A stretch of 43,279 bases of DNA from an uncultured Butyricicoccus sp. (GTDB lineage Bacteria; Bacillota; Clostridia; Oscillospirales; Butyricicoccaceae): NCBI GenBank assembly GCA_900547195.1, contig URFQ01000011.1, forward strand, positions 1 through 43,279, written 5' to 3'. Position 1 is the first letter of the stretch; each line of letters starts with the position of its first letter. The notes beneath the pieces were generated by a model. It was not told where the DNA came from. It was given only the letters and a program-made list of their open reading frames with translations, and did no database searches. A program made the position numbers and the translations under genes. Positions 40,597-43,279 of the stretch are shown piece by piece.

Positions 40597-41287
40597 TGGG
40601 GATTTATCACCAAATTTTGTTTCAAAAAAATAATGCATTGGGCAGATGGGAGGAAGCGCTGACAACGCTGGTCAATTGCGTGAACGAGCTTCGGGATAAG
40701 TTCAGCGAGAAGAATGTTACAGCCAATGCGGACATGCTGACCGAAGCGCTGACGGCATTAAATGTGATTGAGGAGAACATCTTTGCAAACGATGCGGCGG
40801 CAGCCACACCGTTCTATACTGGCATCAATAAAATTGACCTTGAGAGTGACGGCGAGTTGTCAAAGGCATCGATCTGGGATGGCTGGACGCAGCAGCGCTG
40901 CGAATGGGTCCTGGGTACGGCGGATGCCGGTGAGGTGGAGGCCATGGAAGCACTCGGCTACACCGTACTGTTTGAAGGCCAGGAACCGGAGGGACAGATG
41001 CGCCCTGCTATTGTGAGTTTACGCCAAATGCAAACATCACCCGTGAGCAAAAGTCGGCGATTTTATACCGTTATGCAACGCTCAAGGGCTATGATATTTC
41101 GAAAAGCACCGCGCTCAACGCGTTCAATGACGCATCTCAAATTTCAGCATATGCACAGCCTGCGCTTGCTTGGGCTATAGCAGAAGGCCTGGTTTCCGGC
41201 CGTGCGGCAACGACACTGGAGCTGCAGGATACCGCAACGCGCGCGGAGGTTGCATCGGTCCTGATGTGCTTCCAACAGAAATTCTAG
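40596..41287 (+). pseudogene. Frameshifted SLH-domain surface protein remnant
   Basis: The first part (40596 to about 41010) gives GRWEEALTTLVNCVNELRDK and further acidic, helix-rich text that I do not recognise. From 41012 in another frame it reads CEFTPNANITREQKSAILYRYA, then ALNAFNDASQISAYAQPALAWAIAEGLVSG and ATRAEVASVLMCFQQKF to a stop at 41285. The second part has the end of one SLH repeat and one complete repeat. The frame change near 41010 and the lack of a signal peptide and ribosome-binding site show that the gene is broken. The left border abuts the truncated lacI. Confidence 0.7.
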
Positions 41288-41311
41288 TTTAATTTAACCT
41301 TCTTCATTGTC

Positions 41312-41347
41312 AGACAGGGTGGACGATAAATACCATTTACCCTGTCT
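41312..41347 (+). terminator. Hairpin after the SLH remnant
   Basis: AGACAGGGT (41312-41320) and ACCCTGTCT (41339-41347) form a perfect 9-base stem; only a weak T-rich stretch follows. Confidence 0.6.
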
Positions 41348-41404
41348 ATCTGTTTATGAAAATGCCCCTCGAATAGTAGGCTTCCAAAGGTTTTTCAGAC
41401 ACGA

Positions 41405-41436
41405 CAAAAAGGCCTTACGGAAAACTGTAAGGCCTT
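41405..41436 (-). terminator. Terminator of the tandem leucine tRNAs
   Basis: On the minus strand AAAGGCCTTAC pairs with GTAAGGCCTTT around AGTTTTCC and is followed by TTTGTCG. It starts right after the CCA of tRNA-Leu(CAG). Confidence 0.9.
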
Positions 41437-41522
41437 TGGTGCAGATGGAGGGACTTGAACCCTCACGCCCTTGCGAGCACTAGCACCTGAAGCTAGCGCG
41501 TCTGCCATTCCGCCACATCTGC
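41437..41522 (-). tRNA. tRNA-Leu (anticodon CAG)
   Basis: On the minus strand GCAGATG pairs with CATCTGC, followed by A-CCA (41440-41437). The anticodon loop TTCAGGT gives CAG at 41489-41487. The long variable arm (TGCTCGCAAGGGCG) and GGTTCAAGTCC T-arm identify a leucine tRNA. It is the second of two tRNAs, 19 bases after the first. Confidence 0.96.
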
Positions 41523-41541
41523 GTATAAAATTAATTAAAAG

Positions 41542-41626
41542 TGGTGCGAGTGACGGGACTTGAACCCGTACGTCGATTGACACACGCCCCTCAAACGTGC
41601 CTGTCTACCAGTTCCAGCACACTCGC
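41542..41626 (-). tRNA. tRNA-Leu (anticodon GAG)
   Basis: On the minus strand GCGAGTG pairs with CACTCGC, then A-CCA (41545-41542). The anticodon loop TTGAGGG gives GAG at 41592-41590. The T-arm is GGTTCAAGTCC and the variable arm is long, as in leucine tRNAs. It is the promoter-proximal member of the pair. Confidence 0.96.
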
Positions 41627-41640
41627 GTTTCCGCTTTCAT

Positions 41641-41663
41641 TTGTCGCTTCTGTTCAGCGACAA
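41641..41663 (-). other. Leader hairpin of the tRNA-Leu pair
   Basis: TTGTCGC and GCGACAA form a perfect 7-base stem with a 9-base loop. It lies between the -10 box and the 5' end of tRNA-Leu(GAG), so it would be in the precursor's 5' leader. Confidence 0.55.
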
Positions 41664-41668
41664 TATGT

Positions 41669-41697
41669 ATTATACATGTGAGGGGATGGAATGTCAA
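41669..41697 (-). promoter_or_regulatory. Perfect consensus promoter of the tRNA-Leu pair
   Basis: On the minus strand TTGACA (41697-41692), 17 bases, TATAAT (41674-41669). Both hexamers are perfect. Confidence 0.92.
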
Positions 41698-41761
41698 CAA
41701 TTATTTTTACTTTTCTTTGATTTTTTAGACAAAAAATTTTCCGCTTTATGAATGATAACTA

Positions 41762-41790
41762 TTGACAAACAGCATGGAAGAAAGTATACT
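41762..41790 (+). promoter_or_regulatory. Promoter of the Rrf2 gene
   Basis: TTGACA at 41762-41767, 17 bases, TATACT at 41785-41790. It lies 31 bases before the start codon. It is close to the divergent tRNA promoter, about 65 bases apart. Confidence 0.88.
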
Positions 41791-41821
41791 AATATCGTAA
41801 ACGAAAGGCGAGGTGAATGAC

Positions 41822-42250
41822 ATGCGGATTACGCATGAAGCTGATTATGCAATCCGTGTAGCCTGCTGCCTGGCATTTTCCGGTGAGAAGATCGGTGCAA
41901 AGCAGATTTCGGAATCGACCGGCGTGACGTTGCGTTTCGCCCTTAAGATTCTTCGCAAACTGATTCAGGCCGATATTGTCAAGTCTTTCAAAGGTGCCAA
42001 TGGCGGATATATGCTCAATCGTTCTCCGGCTGAGATCAGCTTTGGAGAGATTATTGAGTGTATTGATGGTACGATTGCGATCAACCATTGTCTTACCGGC
42101 GAATTCGACTGTACCAGGGTTGCACAAAAACGGGACTGTAATTTCCGCAGAGTATTTAGTACCGTCAATCAGCGGTTGCGTGAAGATCTGTATCAAATTA
42201 CATTGGATCAGTTTTTGCCCTGTACGCCGGAGATAAACACGATAAATTAA
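41822..42250 (+). CDS. Rrf2-family transcriptional regulator with three cysteines
   Basis: 142 residues. The winged helix-turn-helix has the Rrf2 pattern: ITHEADYAIRVACCLAFS, AKQISESTGVTLRFALKILRKLIQADIV, FKGANGGYMLNRSPAEISFGEIIE. Cys90, Cys97 and Cys106 (C-x6-C-x8-C) lie where IscR/NsrR-type members bind an iron-sulfur cluster. It probably senses iron-sulfur state, oxygen or nitric oxide. A GTG at 41813 is in frame, but GAGGTGA is placed for the ATG at 41822. A reverse rubrerythrin gene follows 44 bases downstream. Confidence 0.92.
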   Translation: MRITHEADYAIRVACCLAFSGEKIGAKQISESTGVTLRFALKILRKLIQADIVKSFKGANGGYMLNRSPAEISFGEIIECIDGTIAINHCLTGEFDCTRVAQKRDCNFRRVFSTVNQRLREDLYQITLDQFLPCTPEINTIN

Positions 42251-42294
42251 TTTTTTTATAAAATTAATTGGATATTTTAAGGAGGAATATGATT

Positions 42295-42834
42295 ATGAAG
42301 TTCGTATGTTCTGTTTGTGGTTATGTTTATGAGGGCGACGCTGCTCCGGCAGAGTGCCCGGTATGCCATGTTGGTGCGGACAAGTTCATCGCGCAGGGCG
42401 AGGAGAAAACTTGGGCTGCGGAGCATGTTGTTGGCGTAGCTTCTGATGTTCCGGAAGATATTAAAGCGGACTTGCGCGCAAACTTTGAGGGTGAATGCTC
42501 CGAGGTTGGTATGTATCTGGCAATGGCTCGCGTTGCACATCGCGAAGGCCATCCCGAGATCGGCCTGTACTGGGAGAAGGCCGCTTATGAGGAGGCCGAG
42601 CATGCTGCGAAGTTTGCAGAGCTGCTGGGCGAGGTAGTAACTGCTTCCACCAAAAAGAATCTTGAGATGCGTGTTGAGGCCGAAAACGGTGCTACCGCTG
42701 GTAAGACCGATTTGGCAAAGCGCGCTAAGGCCGCAAATTTGGACGCCATCCACGACACTGTGCATGAAATGGCTCGCGACGAGGCCCGCCACGGCAAGGC
42801 TTTCAAGGGCCTGCTAGAGCGCTACTTCGGCTAA
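42295..42834 (+). CDS. Reverse rubrerythrin (rubredoxin domain followed by diiron domain)
   Basis: 179 residues. An N-terminal rubredoxin-like site (Cys5, Cys8, Cys21, Cys24; CSVCGY and CPVCHVG) precedes a four-helix diiron domain with EGECSEVGMY, EEAEHAAKF and EMARDEARHGKAF, which supply the Glu and His ligands. In classical rubrerythrin the order is the opposite, hence the name. Such proteins reduce H2O2 and O2 with NADH-derived electrons in Clostridia and are induced by oxygen. Two in-frame ATGs stand at 42289 and 42295; GGAGG at 42281-42285 is better spaced for 42295. The Rrf2 gene upstream may regulate it. Confidence 0.93.
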   Translation: MKFVCSVCGYVYEGDAAPAECPVCHVGADKFIAQGEEKTWAAEHVVGVASDVPEDIKADLRANFEGECSEVGMYLAMARVAHREGHPEIGLYWEKAAYEEAEHAAKFAELLGEVVTASTKKNLEMRVEAENGATAGKTDLAKRAKAANLDAIHDTVHEMARDEARHGKAFKGLLERYFG

Positions 42835-42861
42835 TCCAAGCCGGATAATCAAGCACTTTTC

Positions 42862-42896
42862 GAGAGGGAATCGGGAAACCGGTTCCCTCTCTTTTT
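42862..42896 (+). terminator. Terminator of the reverse rubrerythrin gene
   Basis: GAGAGGGAA (42862-42870) pairs with TTCCCTCTC (42883-42891), with an inner CGG/CCG helix, then five T. Confidence 0.93.
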
Positions 42897-43279
42897 GCGT
42901 CTGTGCCGCTTCGTTGTGGATGTTTTTGTGGCATTTCTCTCTTTTCCACGACGGAAAACCTTCCACATGTGGATATTCCGTTTTTTGCCCTATATCAAGC
43001 GGTTTTCACCGCTTAATAACAAGTTTTTGAGAAAAACCATCAACTTTTATGAAGTTTTGGCCCAATCAGAAGGAAAAACAGAGACTTTCCATCGGATGGA
43101 AGCCAAACGGAATCAAAATTGCCGGGTTTCTCTCCATTTCAGCAGCCCTTTTGGGCTGCTTTTTTCATAGTTTGATTATATCACATTGTCAGCGTCAATG
43201 ATAAAATGAAAGAAAACGCCGAGGAAAAATGTAGTTTTATGGCGAAGGAGGAGGAAAAAAGATAGACTCCCAATAGGGC
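42897..43279. other. Right-end region without a recognisable gene
   Basis: 383 bases. There is a palindrome-like CCACATGTGG (about 42963-42972), an AT-rich centre, a terminator-like hairpin (43142-43165) and purine-rich sequence to the edge. A 91-codon open frame (42895-43170) runs through the hairpin and has no ribosome-binding site, so it is not called. The last 80 bases contain GGAGGAGG, but no start codon follows within the window at proper spacing. Confidence 0.5.
43142..43165 (+). terminator. Intrinsic terminator-like hairpin
   Basis: GCAGCCC, loop TTTT, GGGCTGC and a six-T run. No gene ends immediately before it on this strand, so it would end an untranslated transcript or read-through. 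Confidence 0.8.

Noticed and set aside
42940..43060. Possible DnaA boxes (ATATCCACA on the minus strand, GTTGTGGAT) suggesting an origin near the right edge.
   Set aside because: Each has one or two mismatches, there is no cluster, and no dnaA, dnaN or rpmH is visible. Not enough to call oriC.
42895..43170. A 91-codon plus-strand open frame after reverse rubrerythrin.
   Set aside because: It starts inside the T run of a terminator, runs through another terminator hairpin, and has no ribosome-binding site or recognisable pattern.
1..43279. CRISPR arrays, a prophage or a complete integrative element.
   Set aside because: I saw no regularly spaced repeats, cas genes, phage structural genes or intact integrase. 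Only isolated IS and SLH fragments are present.

Overview
The window looks like chromosomal DNA of an anaerobic, gut-type Clostridia bacterium, most likely of the Oscillospirales (Ruminococcaceae/Butyricicoccaceae-like). The clues are strong AGGAGG ribosome-binding sites with consensus sigma-A promoters, a reverse rubrerythrin, S-layer-homology remnants, an IS481-like transposase fragment of a type I associate with gut Clostridia, PTS sorbitol uptake, and an F-type ATP synthase whose c subunit has a Na+-type ion site. This placement comes from family recall, not from a database search.

Layout. 1-4036 is the end of a carbohydrate operon: an RbsA-type ATPase (partial), two RbsC-type permeases, a TIM-barrel sugar isomerase and a zinc alcohol dehydrogenase. 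4037-4935 is a scar with an SLH-domain remnant and a truncated IS, followed by tRNA-Leu(UAA). 5384-10245 holds a TIM-barrel isomerase, a beta-hydroxyacid dehydrogenase and a three-part TRAP transporter. An AraC regulator (10289-11191, minus) is divergent from a second operon at 11295-14126: hydroxypyruvate-isomerase-like protein, EamA exporter, ABM-domain protein and a shikimate-dehydrogenase paralogue. Together these look like uptake and oxidation of a small polyhydroxylated acid, substrate unknown. 14171-15252 is a split chromate transporter and 15513-16256 is YebC.

16424-23449 (minus) is a complete ATP synthase operon in the order Z-I-B-E-F-H-A-G-D-C. The c subunit has two membrane carboxylates plus the Ser-Thr-Tyr sodium ligands. 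Next come a small P-loop protein of unknown role, a D,D-carboxypeptidase and an AEC carrier. 26478-27443 is gene-poor and ends in a long leader in front of the sorbitol operon at 27444-32837: sorbitol-6-phosphate dehydrogenase, PRD regulator, GutM, EIIC, EIIB/C and EIIA. A ROK regulator and a HAD phosphatase follow.

35306-36159 (minus) is the trans-translation pair ssrA and smpB. Then come an HGSNAT-type membrane acyltransferase, a shortened ABC-F protein that looks like a fusion of two half-domains, NudC, a decayed LacI regulator, a frameshifted SLH protein and two tandem leucine tRNAs. The window ends with an Rrf2 regulator and reverse rubrerythrin (oxidative stress), then 445 bases without a recognisable gene.

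The most interesting points are the two-carboxylate ATP synthase rotor, the chimeric single-cassette ABC-F protein, the TRAP/AraC/AroE-paralogue cluster with a helically phased repeat upstream, and the orphan P-loop protein.
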